Positions 40,838-49,958 are shown, numbered from the stretch's first letter. The stretch is 64,000 nucleotides of DNA from Rufibacter sp. DG15C (GCF_001577755.1 NZ_CP010776.1:1426001-1490000), one strand, 5' to 3'. Notes: a model not told the origin generated them from the letters alone. Program-made: numbers and translations.

Positions 40838-41461
40838 ATGCGCAGACTAATCCTTTCTTCCCTAGCTCTTATCCTCCTTATTTCTTGTAATCAAGATAGA
40901 AATAGTGATTTCAAAATACCCTCTGAAAAAAATGTTCAAGCCATTGTACTGGCAGTTATAAAGCAGGATAGTTTACCTGTAATATCCGGAAAATCGCCAC
41001 ACTATCCTGTAAGCTCAGAAACACAATCTTACCGGCTATCATTCTTAGAATCTAATATGCCACCCACCATGCCAGGTTTAGGAATTAGACTGAGAGACCT
41101 ACTATCTGTAAAGACGGACTCCACAGGTGATGAACTTCTATTTTCAAAAACCGACACAGCATACTTTAGATTTCTTGACACAAAGTGGTCTAGCAGACCT
41201 TATGTAATTCAACGACTTAGAAGTCAAGGAATTTTCTTTAAAGCCAAACAGACACTTTTTGACGAATTATGGAAAACACGCCAAGCAGAAAAATCATTTT
41301 ATGTATTCTCGAATCCTATTGTTTCTGAGGACCAAAGCCGGGCCTATATTGAAGTAGCTTTTGCATGCGATAGATTATGCGGATATGGGCACGCATATAG
41401 TTTGTTAAAAAAGAAAGGGAAATGGCGTGTAACAAATGAGGTAATAACATACTTTGAGTAA
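40838..41461 (+). CDS. Hypothetical lipoprotein
   Basis: The product (207 residues) has a lipoprotein signal (LALILLISCNQD, Cys at about residue 17). The mature part contains RLSFLESNMPPTMPGLGIRL, YFRFLDTKWSSRPYVIQRLR and, near the end, YIEVAFACDRLCGYGHAYSLL followed by KKKGKWRVTNEVI. The final Cys-rich CDRLCGYG and W-x-V-x-x-E pattern occur in other Bacteroidota hypothetical lipoproteins. The function is unknown. The gene is AT-rich. The ATG at 40838 is chosen because upstream codons overlap repeat element B and lack a signal. Confidence 0.68.
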   Translation: MRRLILSSLALILLISCNQDRNSDFKIPSEKNVQAIVLAVIKQDSLPVISGKSPHYPVSSETQSYRLSFLESNMPPTMPGLGIRLRDLLSVKTDSTGDELLFSKTDTAYFRFLDTKWSSRPYVIQRLRSQGIFFKAKQTLFDELWKTRQAEKSFYVFSNPIVSEDQSRAYIEVAFACDRLCGYGHAYSLLKKKGKWRVTNEVITYFE

Positions 41462-41463
41462 CC

Positions 41464-41496
41464 AAAAAAGCCGGCCCCTTAGGACCGGCTTTCTCT
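41464..41496. terminator. Bidirectional terminator between the lipoprotein gene and fbaA
   Basis: An 8-bp perfect stem (AAAGCCGG 41467-41474 with CCGGCTTT 41485-41492) has A residues before and T residues after, so it can act for both convergent genes. It sits 3 bp after the + strand stop. Confidence 0.85.
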
Positions 41497-41521
41497 ATAA
41501 ATTAAACATCAGCACCTTAAA

Positions 41522-42589
41522 CTATGCGTTGCGGTTGATGCAGTTCAGGTCTTCGAAGGCTTCTTTCAAGCGGGTGATGAAGGCCTCTTCGCCTTTGCGT
41601 AACCAAACGCGTGGGTCGTAGTGCTTTTTGTTCGGGCTGTCTTCGCCGTCTGGGTTACCGATTTGGCCTTGCAGATAGTCGCGCTTGCCTTCGTAGTAGT
41701 TCTTCACACCATCCCAGAATGCCCATTGCATGTCTGTGTCAATGTTCATCTTGATGGCACCGTACTCAATGGCTTCTCTGATTTTCTCTTTCTCAGAGCC
41801 AGAACCGCCGTGGAATACAAAGTCAACCGGGTTAGGGCCTGTACCTAGTTTCTCCTGAATGTACTCTTGTGAGTTCTTCAAGATTTCTGGACGAAGCTCT
41901 ACGTTTCCAGGCTTGTACACACCGTGCACGTTCCCGAAGGCGGCGGCCACGGTAAAGCGGTTGCTTACTTTGTTAAGCTCCGTATAAGCGTGGGCTACGT
42001 GCTCAGGCTGGGTGTACAAGTGGGCGCTGTCTACGTCAGAATTGTCTACGCCGTCTTCCTCACCACCGGTGACGCCAAGCTCAATTTCAATGGTCATGCC
42101 TAGCTTGTTCATGCGCTCCAAATAGATAACACAAGTGCTCACGTTCTCTTCCAATTCTTCTTCAGAAAGGTCCAACATGTGCGAGCTGAACAATGGCTTG
42201 CCGTTTTGCTTAAAGTATTTCTCACCAGCGTCTAGCAAACCATCAATCCAAGGAAGGAGTTTACGGGCGGCGTGGTCAGTGTGCAACACAACTGGTACAC
42301 CGTAAGCCTCGGCCATAAGGTGTACGTGCTGAGCGCCCGAGATGGCACCTGCAATGGCGGCGGCCTGTCCGTCGTTGTTCAAGCCTTTTCCGGCGAAGAA
42401 CTGGGCACCGCCCTGTGAGAACTGGATGATAACGGGGGAATTTACTGCCTTGGCGGTTTCCAGGACAGCGTTGACGGAGTTGGTGCCAATCACGTTGACG
42501 GCTGGCAATGCAAAGTTATTGTCGTTTGCGTACTTGAATAGTTCCTGCACTTCGTCGCCGTGCAGAACACCAGATCTAAATTTAGGCAT
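41522..42589 (-). CDS. fbaA: Class II fructose-bisphosphate aldolase
   Basis: Zn2+-dependent aldolase of glycolysis and gluconeogenesis, cleaving fructose 1,6-bisphosphate to dihydroxyacetone phosphate and glyceraldehyde 3-phosphate. The 355-residue length fits the longer (type A) class II group. Motifs: VVLHTDHAARKLLPWIDG with metal His and catalytic Asp, MTIEIELGVTGGEEDGV, AAFGNVHGVYKPGNVEL with a metal His, FVFHGGSGSEKEKI, and KMNIDTDMQWAFW. The ATG at 42589 follows a TAnnTTTG promoter 24 bp upstream. It is the second glycolytic enzyme in the window after gpmI, but the two are 36 kb apart. Confidence 0.97.
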   Translation of the reverse strand: MPKFRSGVLHGDEVQELFKYANDNNFALPAVNVIGTNSVNAVLETAKAVNSPVIIQFSQGGAQFFAGKGLNNDGQAAAIAGAISGAQHVHLMAEAYGVPVVLHTDHAARKLLPWIDGLLDAGEKYFKQNGKPLFSSHMLDLSEEELEENVSTCVIYLERMNKLGMTIEIELGVTGGEEDGVDNSDVDSAHLYTQPEHVAHAYTELNKVSNRFTVAAAFGNVHGVYKPGNVELRPEILKNSQEYIQEKLGTGPNPVDFVFHGGSGSEKEKIREAIEYGAIKMNIDTDMQWAFWDGVKNYYEGKRDYLQGQIGNPDGEDSPNKKHYDPRVWLRKGEEAFITRLKEAFEDLNCINRNA

Positions 42590-42612
42590 GGGTTGGCTTT
42601 TTGGTCTTTGGA

Positions 42613-42620
42613 CAAAACTA
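42613..42620 (-). promoter_or_regulatory. Candidate -7 box for fbaA
   Basis: On the minus strand this reads TAGTTTTG (TAnnTTTG), 24 bp upstream of the fbaA start codon. A clear -33 element is not seen. Confidence 0.5.
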
Positions 42621-42694
42621 ACTAATTATTGCTTAGCTTCTAAGGTTTCTTCTGCGGGATTAGAGCGTATGGGCTTTGAAATAAAGGGGAGCTT

Positions 42695-42732
42695 CGTTTT
42701 AAGCCTACTTTCTGGAAAACAAGCCAAAAACG
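42695..42732. repeat. PR palindrome copy 19, divergent gap
   Basis: Left arm CGTTTTAAGCCTACTTT is degenerate; the right arm GAAAACAAGCCAAAAACG is near consensus. It lies between the divergent fbaA and helicase genes. Confidence 0.82.
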
Positions 42733-42833
42733 GTTTCTATAGCGATACCACTATCAGGCTAAAAAACTTACTTTTTCTCAGGCAGGCTCCAAAATAAGTA
42801 GTACTTTCAAAGTTGAGTTAGTTTGCGCCTGCC

Positions 42834-45776
42834 ATGAAAGTCTATACCACACAGCCTTTTCAGATTATTTACTCTTTGCTAGAGCATGAATATCTGGGCT
42901 ATCTGTTTGAGTCTTTCGTGATTCAGGTCAACTCCAAGAAACAGCTCACGCTCCAGCACCAGAACATCTCGGCTAAGAACGCCGACGAGTTTGCCGCCCG
43001 CTTAGATGAGACCGATTTCCAGCTCATCAAGCTCATAGACCAGATTCAGCAGGAGGCGGTCTTCAAGAAGTTCGCGGTCAAGAAAGGCACGCTGGCCGAT
43101 TTCTTTCTGAAGACCTATGACCCTGTAAAAGGCGACAAGCTCTTGCAGGAGAACATCTTGCATTATGTGCAGTCCCGCATGGCCAAGATTCTGGCTTTGT
43201 TGCAGAACAAGATGACGTTCATCATGGGCAAGGACGGCGAGCCAACCTGGAAACGTATTGAATCTGCCACTGAGAAAGCCACGGTGCTGTTCCACTTTGT
43301 GCGCAACCCAGACAATACCCATTACTTTCCTACCATCAAGTACCAGGGCGAGCGGATAGACTTCCAGTACAAGGACGCGGTACTGGTGTGCCATGAGCCG
43401 GCCTGGCTTCTGCTAAATGACACGCTCTACAGCTTTGAGAAAGAAGTGGACGGCAAGAAGCTTCAGCCGTTTTTGAACAAGCGCTTTATTGTAGTGCCCC
43501 GTAACGTGGAGGACAGCTACTACCGCAAGTTTGTGGCCCCGCTGGTAGAGCAGTTTGACGTCTATGCCCGTGGCTTCTTGATAAAATCTGAGCGTTTTAC
43601 GCCACAACCGCAGATTGTCTTCTCAGAATTGGCGGTGGCAGAAACCTCGGTGGCTTTGTTCACGGCGGGCGGTGAAATGCTGGAAGAAGAGGAAGTGGTA
43701 CAGCCGTCGGGCGCCGAGAAGATGGTGTTTCAACTGAACTTCCAGTACGGCACTTATAATTTGCCCATGCAGGACGCCAAAAGGATGAGCGTGAGCGTGG
43801 AGAAAACGACTGATTCTTACATCTTCCACAGAGTGCACCGCGACCTGGAGCAGGAGCGCCATTTTGTGCGCGAGCTGGCTAGTCGGGGTTTGGAGATTAG
43901 GAACGGGAAAGCGGTGCTGGACAAGGCCTCGGCGTTCAGTTGGCTGAACCAGTATGCGAGTGCGCTGGAGGAACTGGGCTTCTCTCTAAAGCAGAACCAA
44001 TCAGACAAGAACTACTTCATCGGGGAGACCAGCGTAAATATAGGCATCAACGAAAACAACGACTGGTTTGACATTTACGGGACGGTGCGCTTCGGGCCGT
44101 ATGAGATTCCGTTTATCAAGCTCAGGAACCATATTTTGACCAAACGGCGCGAGTACAAACTGCCCAACGGCCAGATTGCCATCATCCCCGAGGAATGGTT
44201 TACGCAGTACCTGGAGCTCTTCGCGTTTGCCGAGGGTGAGGACGATGAACTGAAACTGCGCAAGCACCATTTGGCGCTGGTGAGTGACCTGCAGAACGGC
44301 AACCTGGCTACCGTCACCATGACCCGCAAGCTGGAGAAGCTCCGCGAGTTTGAAACCGTGGAAGACAAACCCCTGCCCGAGGGCTTCAAAGGAGAGTTGC
44401 GTCCGTACCAAAAGGCGGGCTACAACTGGCTCCATTTTGTGCAGGACTATCACTTCGGGGGCTGTCTGGCAGATGACATGGGTTTGGGGAAGACCGTGCA
44501 GACCTTGGCCATGCTCCAACATCGCAAGGAGAATGGCGCGCAGAGTGCCTCGTTGCTAGTCATGCCTACTTCCTTGATTTACAACTGGCTCGCTGAGGCG
44601 CAGAAATTTACCCCACACCTGCGTATTCTAGTCTACACAGGCACGTACCGCACTAAAAACGTATCGCAGTTCAAGCATTATGACGTGGTCTTGACGTCGT
44701 ATGGCATTGTGCGCCTGGACTCAGAGCTTCTGCAGAAATACTACTTTGACTACATCATTCTGGATGAGAGCCAGGCCATCAAAAACCCGAACTCCAATAC
44801 CTCAGAAGCCATACGGGAGCTTAAATCCAAGCATCGGCTGATTTTGACGGGTACGCCCGTGGAGAACAGCATCATGGACCTCTGGAGCCAGATGTCCTTT
44901 ATTAATCCGGGTTTGCTGGGCACGCAGGCGTTCTTTAAAAAGGAGTTCTTGAAGCCCATTGAGAAGCTCAAAGACGAGCACAAGACCAAGCGCCTGCACG
45001 CCCTCATCAAGCCATTTATCCTCCGCCGGCATAAAAGCCAGGTGGCCCGTGAACTGCCCGAAAAGATTGAGCAGATCACCTACTGCAAAATGACCGAGGA
45101 GCAGGAGCATGCCTATGAGGAGACCAAGTCTTTCTACCGCAACAAAATCCTGAAGACCATTGAGGAGCAGGGCGCAGCCAAAAGCCAGTTCATGCTCTTG
45201 CAGGGCTTGATGAAGCTACGCCAGATTGCCAACCACCCGCGCATGGCCGACCCGTCCTATGAGGCAGAGTCTGGCAAGCTGGGCGAGGTGATGCGCCTGA
45301 CCAAGACGGTGGTCAGCAAAGGGCACAAGGTATTAATCTTCAGTCAGTTTGTGAAGCACCTGGACATTGTGCGCGCCTCACTGGACGAGCGCAAGATCAA
45401 GTACGCCTACCTGGACGGCTCCACCAAAGACCGCCAGGCACAGGTGAACACCTTCCAGAACGACCCCAACTTGCCAGTCTTCTTAATCTCTTTGAAAGCC
45501 GGGGGTGTAGGCCTTAACCTCACCGCCGCCGATTATGTCTTTATCCTGGATCCCTGGTGGAACCCCGCCGTGGAAGCCCAGGCCGTGGACCGCGCTCACC
45601 GCATTGGCCAGCAGAACACCGTCTTCACCTACAAGTTCATCACCAAGAACAGCGTAGAAGAGAAGATTCTGGCCCTGCAAGACAAGAAACTCCAACTAGT
45701 CTCAGACCTTATTTCCACGGACGAAGCCGTCATTAAGAACCTCACCAAAGAGGATATTGAAAGCTTGCTGAGTTAA
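42834..45776 (+). CDS. SNF2-family DEAD/DEAH-box helicase
   Basis: ATP-dependent DNA translocase of the Swi2/Snf2 type (980 residues). The N-terminal half (1-500) is a bacterial SNF2-associated region without a zinc-finger SWIM motif that I can see. The helicase core starts at about residue 515 with LRPYQKAGYNWLHF (Q motif), then motif I LADDMGLGKT with Lys553, Ia LLVMPTSLIYNW, motif II DESQ (usually DEAQ/DEAH), III LTGTPVENS, IV KVLIFSQFVKHLD, V GGVGLNLTAADYV and VI AVDRAHRIGQ. Bacterial members act in transcription recycling or DNA repair; the role here is not established. Confidence 0.95.
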   Translation: MKVYTTQPFQIIYSLLEHEYLGYLFESFVIQVNSKKQLTLQHQNISAKNADEFAARLDETDFQLIKLIDQIQQEAVFKKFAVKKGTLADFFLKTYDPVKGDKLLQENILHYVQSRMAKILALLQNKMTFIMGKDGEPTWKRIESATEKATVLFHFVRNPDNTHYFPTIKYQGERIDFQYKDAVLVCHEPAWLLLNDTLYSFEKEVDGKKLQPFLNKRFIVVPRNVEDSYYRKFVAPLVEQFDVYARGFLIKSERFTPQPQIVFSELAVAETSVALFTAGGEMLEEEEVVQPSGAEKMVFQLNFQYGTYNLPMQDAKRMSVSVEKTTDSYIFHRVHRDLEQERHFVRELASRGLEIRNGKAVLDKASAFSWLNQYASALEELGFSLKQNQSDKNYFIGETSVNIGINENNDWFDIYGTVRFGPYEIPFIKLRNHILTKRREYKLPNGQIAIIPEEWFTQYLELFAFAEGEDDELKLRKHHLALVSDLQNGNLATVTMTRKLEKLREFETVEDKPLPEGFKGELRPYQKAGYNWLHFVQDYHFGGCLADDMGLGKTVQTLAMLQHRKENGAQSASLLVMPTSLIYNWLAEAQKFTPHLRILVYTGTYRTKNVSQFKHYDVVLTSYGIVRLDSELLQKYYFDYIILDESQAIKNPNSNTSEAIRELKSKHRLILTGTPVENSIMDLWSQMSFINPGLLGTQAFFKKEFLKPIEKLKDEHKTKRLHALIKPFILRRHKSQVARELPEKIEQITYCKMTEEQEHAYEETKSFYRNKILKTIEEQGAAKSQFMLLQGLMKLRQIANHPRMADPSYEAESGKLGEVMRLTKTVVSKGHKVLIFSQFVKHLDIVRASLDERKIKYAYLDGSTKDRQAQVNTFQNDPNLPVFLISLKAGGVGLNLTAADYVFILDPWWNPAVEAQAVDRAHRIGQQNTVFTYKFITKNSVEEKILALQDKKLQLVSDLISTDEAVIKNLTKEDIESLLS

Positions 45777-45778
45777 GC

Positions 45779-45816
45779 CGTTTTTGGGCTGGTTTGTGGG
45801 AAGGAGGTCAAAAACG
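45779..45816. repeat. PR palindrome copy 20, degenerate centre
   Basis: Begins 3 bp after the helicase stop. Left arm CGTTTTTGGGCTGGTTT, right arm AAGGAGGTCAAAAACG; several positions no longer pair. Confidence 0.8.
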
Positions 45817-45933
45817 ACATCTTTCCCTATCTCCTTATTTATTTAAGCGCATGCGCTTACCTCCCTTCTATTTCCGCTATTAAACTATCACATACTTCAT
45901 CCTACTAATCTATCTCTATTAAATCCCTTTATC

Positions 45934-46554
45934 ATGAACATCAAATCTTTGGCCGCCATCAAACAACTGCTAGTATGGTGTCTTCTTGTTGGCACCTTGT
46001 CTTCCTGCGGAAAGGACGAAGACCCAACTCCATTAGCTGAATTGGATTACCAACCTGTCAGCGCTGGCTCTACTTGGTCGTATGGTGGCTATAAAACATA
46101 TACACAAACATCTCTAGGCTCAACCAAAAATATGGATGGTAAAACTTATAATGAGTTTGAGACGAAACAAGGTTCAACCACTACTGTAGGCTACATTCAT
46201 AAGAATGCGGGTATATATACTACTAAGGGCCAAGACCCAACCATGGCAAATGTGGAGCTTACCTACTTAAAAGAGAATGAGCCTACTGGTGCCACTTGGG
46301 AACACACACTGGTAGTAAATGGCATTTCAACTAAGTATAAATTTACCTTAGTAGCTAAAAATTTAACTAAAACAGTAGAGGCCAACGAATACAAAGAAGT
46401 CATCCAAATTAAACTTGAGTCTACCTTTTATGTGATGGGACAAACTATACCAGGACCTCCTGCTAATTATTTTTATGCCAAAGGAGTTGGATTGATTCTC
46501 AGCGACTTTGGTAGTATGGGTAAAATCTCTTTAAAATCTTATACCATCAAATAA
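45934..46554 (+). CDS. Hypothetical lipoprotein
   Basis: The 206-residue product has a lipoprotein signal (LVGTLSSCGKDEDP, Cys at about residue 25). The mature protein is beta-rich and Thr/Lys-rich, starting YQPVSAGSTWSYGGYKTY, an opening I recall in Bacteroidota surface lipoproteins whose first strand carries W-x-Y. Later segments are KYKFTLVAKNLTKTVEANEY and YFYAKGVGLILSDFG, the last resembling the end of proteins that report total content of a bound species. Function unknown. The gene is AT-rich. Confidence 0.68.
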   Translation: MNIKSLAAIKQLLVWCLLVGTLSSCGKDEDPTPLAELDYQPVSAGSTWSYGGYKTYTQTSLGSTKNMDGKTYNEFETKQGSTTTVGYIHKNAGIYTTKGQDPTMANVELTYLKENEPTGATWEHTLVVNGISTKYKFTLVAKNLTKTVEANEYKEVIQIKLESTFYVMGQTIPGPPANYFYAKGVGLILSDFGSMGKISLKSYTIK

Positions 46555-46603
46555 TTTGTTTTTTAGAGTGCCCCTCCCTAATCTATGGGCAACATAATTC
46601 TAC

Positions 46604-46646
46604 AAGTAGAAGCCCCATCAATTTAAAGTTGATGGGGCTTCTACTT
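46604..46646 (+). terminator. 18-bp perfect hairpin after the lipoprotein gene
   Basis: 46604-46621 pairs perfectly with 46629-46646 around a 7-base loop. There is no clear T-run after it, so it may be a weak terminator or a stabilising 3' structure. The remaining 130 bp before the next gene show nothing recognised. Confidence 0.7.
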
Positions 46647-46780
46647 GCCAAGGAAATTGAATGTTTGTTAAAGTGAAGTTTGCCACCGAATGAACAGTGA
46701 CTTTCAGTTAAATTATAAAGCCGCAATAGCTTCAAATCTTTTAAATGACACTAAGTAAAACCCTCAACAAGCCCTCATAA

Positions 46781-47296
46781 ATGATTGAAATAGAAACCCC
46801 CAGTAGCCCATTGGCAGATTCTATAAAAGAAGTATTTGAGGCATGCTCACTCCACATGACAGACTTTGAAGTAGAGCCAGAAAGCCAGAAATACAAAGCT
46901 TGTCGGTTTAGGGTAAATGGAGCGGTAGTTATAGGCAGAGACGCCAAGGTAACGCCCAAGAAGGTGGGGCAATTTGTGACCTTTTGGAAAAGGAATGAAA
47001 AAGGCATCATTGTGCCTTTCTTCGAGACTGACCCGATTGACTATTACACGGTGAACGTGAGGACGGAGAATCGCTTCGGGCAGTTTGTGTTTCCCAAAGC
47101 GGTGCTCATCAAAAGGGGCATCGTCTCTACAGAGCAAAAAGAAGGGAAGAGGGCGTTTAGGGTATATCCGCCGTGGGATGTGGTACATAGCAAGCAAGCA
47201 GAGCAATCACAGAAATGGCAGCTACAGTACTTCTCAGACTTGGACCCGGCTACAGACAGAACTCGCGCGAAGAAGTTATACACGAACCACCTGTAA
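46781..47296 (+). CDS. MepB family protein
   Basis: The 171-residue cytoplasmic protein matches MepB over its length: VEPESQKYKACRFRVNGAVVIGRDAKVTPKKVGQFVTFWKR, then PFFETDPIDYYTVNVRTENRFGQFVFPKAVLIKRGIVST, and near the end FRVYPPWDVVHSKQAEQSQKWQLQYF. MepB is encoded with the MepA efflux pump and MepR regulator in staphylococci, but its function is unknown and no efflux pump is seen here. PR copy 21 follows. Confidence 0.88.
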   Translation: MIEIETPSSPLADSIKEVFEACSLHMTDFEVEPESQKYKACRFRVNGAVVIGRDAKVTPKKVGQFVTFWKRNEKGIIVPFFETDPIDYYTVNVRTENRFGQFVFPKAVLIKRGIVSTEQKEGKRAFRVYPPWDVVHSKQAEQSQKWQLQYFSDLDPATDRTRAKKLYTNHL

Positions 47297-47302
47297 TCAA
47301 TT

Positions 47303-47340
47303 CGATTTTAGCTTATTTCCTGGAAAACAGGCCAAAAACG
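47303..47340. repeat. PR palindrome copy 21
   Basis: Left arm CGATTTTAGCTTATTTC is degenerate; right arm GAAAACAGGCCAAAAACG is consensus. It lies between + strand genes, 7 bp after the MepB-like stop. Confidence 0.84.
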
Positions 47341-47493
47341 GAAGCCCAGCCACTAGTAATGGATGGGCTTTTTCATACTTGGAAAAGGTTAATGTTTTGT
47401 TAAAGGTGAGGCGGGTGTTAGCTGTGCTGTCATTGTTTTGGTAACTAGAAGGTATTGCATCACTTTACCTTACATACCGCCAAAAATCTAGCT

Positions 47494-48108
47494 ATGAGAA
47501 ATTCTATCCTTACCATCATCTTTCTCTTCACACTCACCGTTGCCCAAGCCAAAGAAATCACCGCGCACATCATCTTTGAGAACCGAACCGCAAAACAGCT
47601 CACGGCGGGTAAGTTCTACATCAAGGAACTTGAGAAAACGTTAGACATCACCTCCACAGAAACCTTCACGGTGACCTTGCCGGAGAAAGGGAAATACAGC
47701 TTCGGGTTTAGGGCAGATGAGTTTGAGGCCTATACCATGTACCCCGCCAGAATCACGGAGAATAACAATATCATCACCATCCGGTTAGAGGCCAAATACT
47801 CAAAAATTGTCCCTAAGATAGAAATGCTGACTCCGGTCATAACCCACTTGACTAATGAGCAGCTAGACGCGTTGGTTACACGGGGAGAAGTCAATTTTAT
47901 CTTCCACTGCCTCTATAAACTTAACTTAGACTTCACGGCGTTCCGAGCGACGTATGGCGTGGGGTACACAGCCAAAAACTGCGTCATTGACCCCGTTACT
48001 TTAAAGTATACTTCTGAGCATAATAAAAGGCTAGAGGAATACCTAACCCAGAAGTACGGCGAGGGCTGGAAGCAGGACTTGCCGGCGCATCCATTGGGAA
48101 TTAAATAG
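47494..48108 (+). CDS. Secreted hypothetical protein
   Basis: The product (204 residues) has a signal peptide (about residues 4-20, ending AQAKE). The mature part starts with a beta-sandwich-like region (ITAHIIFENRTAKQLTAGKFYIKELEKTLDITSTETFTVTLPEKGKYSF). The C-terminal half is more helical (LTNEQLDALVTRGEVNFIFHCLYKLNLDFTAFRATYG) and contains two Cys. It resembles no family I can name. The ATG at 47494 is chosen because it starts the signal; the stop overlaps PR copy 22 by one base. Confidence 0.65.
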   Translation: MRNSILTIIFLFTLTVAQAKEITAHIIFENRTAKQLTAGKFYIKELEKTLDITSTETFTVTLPEKGKYSFGFRADEFEAYTMYPARITENNNIITIRLEAKYSKIVPKIEMLTPVITHLTNEQLDALVTRGEVNFIFHCLYKLNLDFTAFRATYGVGYTAKNCVIDPVTLKYTSEHNKRLEEYLTQKYGEGWKQDLPAHPLGIK

Positions 48109-48145
48109 CGTTTCGGCTTGATTTCCAGAAAACAGGCCAAAAACG
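48109..48145. repeat. PR palindrome copy 22, fused to terminator
   Basis: Left arm CGTTTCGGCTTGATTTC is partly decayed, right arm GAAAACAGGCCAAAAACG is consensus. In the minus direction it directly follows the hairpin at 48142-48186. Confidence 0.85.
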
Positions 48146-48186
48146 CAGAAGCCCCGTCCAGTAGAAATGGGCGGGGCTTCTGCGTT
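48142..48186 (-). terminator. Terminator hairpin of the lipoprotein gene, joined to PR copy 22
   Basis: A 15-bp stem (AACGCAGAAGCCCCG 48142-48156 with CGGGGCTTCTGCGTT 48172-48186) is followed, on the minus strand, by the T-rich arm of PR copy 22 (GTTTTTGGCC). It lies 17 bp after the minus-strand stop codon at 48203. Confidence 0.85.
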
Positions 48187-48202
48187 CTACATTCACGTTT
48201 CA

Positions 48203-48880
48203 TTACACCTTCAACTTGCCGTAGGGGATTCTTTTGGCGGCCTTGCGGGTGATGGCTTTGGTGATGGTGTTGGTGTCACTGCCCAGGTAGCGTTCCAGGG
48301 CTTTCTCGTAGTTCCAAAGCAGACTTCCGGTGGCGCCGTCATAAATCTTCATGACCGTAATGCCGGTGTTGGTAGGAGCGCCCAAGGATATGTTGGGGGT
48401 AGCCAACAGCTCATAGATGGCCATGGCAGCGGCCACTCCGTTAGAGAAGGGCTTATCAGTGGTAAGGGAGCCCATCATGACGGCGTCTACACCCAGCATT
48501 TGCGCCAGCTCAGCAGGTGTGTACTTGGTCAGTTCCTCGGGCTGGATGTCTTGCTCCAGCAAGATGGCGTTGGTGGTGGCAATGTCTTGCACTTTTACCT
48601 TTTCCCTTTTCTTGTTGATGGTCTGCAAGAAGTGTACTTGCAAAGCCCCTTGGATGGCACGCCCGTGCTGGCGTTCTAGTTCATAATGACGCTCCTCGCT
48701 GAGGTCCCGCATCTCATTCGGCCGAAGGCCTATTTTCACATCAAAGGGCAGGATGGCAATGGTCTTGTGCTGCTTGGCCACCGCCGTAAAAGATGGATTG
48801 GTGTACACAGATGGGCTACAGCTCTGGAGACTGCAGGCGGCGGCCACTACTGCCACCAAGAAAAAATGCTTCGGTTTCAT
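48203..48880 (-). CDS. Lipoprotein with CsgG/TolB-N-like fold (paralogue 1)
   Basis: The 225-residue lipoprotein has a signal ending SLQSCSP (Cys at about residue 21). The mature part opens KTIAILPFDVKIGLRP, then contains VQDIATTNAILLEQDI, ELAQMLGVDAVMMGSLTTDKPF and ITVMKIYDGATGSLLWNYE. That order (IAILPF strand, helix, GxDxxxxG, then a strand) resembles the anticodon-binding-like fold of CsgG and TolB N-terminal domains. Periplasmic adaptor or assembly functions are possible but not shown. A related gene follows upstream in tandem (49172-49831). The ATG at 48880 is used. Confidence 0.75.
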   Translation of the reverse strand: MKPKHFFLVAVVAAACSLQSCSPSVYTNPSFTAVAKQHKTIAILPFDVKIGLRPNEMRDLSEERHYELERQHGRAIQGALQVHFLQTINKKREKVKVQDIATTNAILLEQDIQPEELTKYTPAELAQMLGVDAVMMGSLTTDKPFSNGVAAAMAIYELLATPNISLGAPTNTGITVMKIYDGATGSLLWNYEKALERYLGSDTNTITKAITRKAAKRIPYGKLKV

Positions 48881-49076
48881 AGTATGGGTTTGCTTAAATA
48901 GTAACAAGAGATAGACCATCCAACCTTAAAGACTGGGGATTCTTCAAAGGCTTTTCTTGGTCTGGGTATAGGCAAGATGCGTGGGGGAGGAGAATGGTTG
49001 CCTACGTATAAATAGATGGGTAAACCTGCCTTTACCCCTATGCACCGCTGGCTAAAAGATTTAAGAAAGGAGCAAG

Positions 49077-49114
49077 CGTTTTTGGCCTGATTTCCAGAAA
49101 ACAGCCTAAAAACG
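49077..49114. repeat. PR palindrome copy 23
   Basis: Arms CGTTTTTGGCCTGATTTC and GAAAACAGCCTAAAAACG; two positions do not pair. It separates the two CsgG-like paralogues, which share strand. The rest of this 290-bp gap holds nothing recognised. Confidence 0.87.
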
Positions 49115-49171
49115 GACCGCGCCTGCCAGAGATCTCCAGCAGGCCCGGCCTTGGTGCAAAAGGACTGTTCC

Positions 49172-49831
49172 TTATGACTTGATCTTTGAATACGGGAATT
49201 GTCTAGACGCTTTGCGCATGATGGTTGTGATGATGGTGCTGGTGTCGCTGCCCAGGCCGCGGGCCAGGCTCTTTTCATACTTCCAAAGCAGGTCACCGGT
49301 AGAACCGTCATAGATGTTGATGGTGGTCTTGCCAGAGTTGGTAGCTCCGTAGAAACCCACGGCTAAGCCCAAGGCCAATGAAGCACCGTCAGACATAGGC
49401 TTGTCTGTGGTGAACGTGCCCATAATCACGCCGTCTACGCCCAGAACCTTAGAAAGCTCAGCAGGCGTGAACGTTTTAATGTTCTCAGCAGTGATGTTAT
49501 TCTTCAACAAAAGGGCGTTAGTGGTGTTGGCATCCTGGAACGAAACGGTAAAGTCGTCTTTGCCTTGCTCTTTTAAGAAATACGTTTGCAGGGCGCTTTG
49601 TACGGCCAGGCCTTCGTTCTTCTCCATTTCCTTCATGCGCTCCGGCGTCATGGCCTTCATTTGGTTAGGACGAAGACCGATGGTAGCTTGAAAAGGCAGA
49701 ATGGCCAGGGTCTTGTGCTCTTTGGCCAAGGTGGAGAAGGCAGGATTGGTGTAGATTTCTCTGTTTTGGGCCATGCCGGTCACGCTCAGGAACAGAAGGG
49801 CCATGGCTGCTAGTAAATGTTTTGTTTTCAT
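49172..49831 (-). CDS. Secreted protein with CsgG/TolB-N-like fold (paralogue 2)
   Basis: The 219-residue protein is a tandem paralogue of the gene at 48203: EHKTLAILPFQATIGLRPNQM, VSFQDANTTNALLLKNNI, ELSKVLGVDGVIMGTFTTDKPM and INIYDGSTGDLLWKYEKS align with it in order. It differs in its N-terminus: the signal ends SVTGMAQNRE without a lipobox Cys, so it is predicted to be released to the periplasm while its paralogue is lipid-anchored. Both may belong to one system whose function is not known. Confidence 0.75.
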   Translation of the reverse strand: MKTKHLLAAMALLFLSVTGMAQNREIYTNPAFSTLAKEHKTLAILPFQATIGLRPNQMKAMTPERMKEMEKNEGLAVQSALQTYFLKEQGKDDFTVSFQDANTTNALLLKNNITAENIKTFTPAELSKVLGVDGVIMGTFTTDKPMSDGASLALGLAVGFYGATNSGKTTINIYDGSTGDLLWKYEKSLARGLGSDTSTIITTIMRKASRQFPYSKIKS

Positions 49832-49958
49832 AAAGGGTTAAAAGGTTAGGAATGTGATGCTTAATAAGATGAAAACCACAAAGGTTAATTAAAAATAACA
49901 AAAGGATTCTCAACTTAATACCATGTAGACAGTTATACATACAGAAAACCCTATATCC

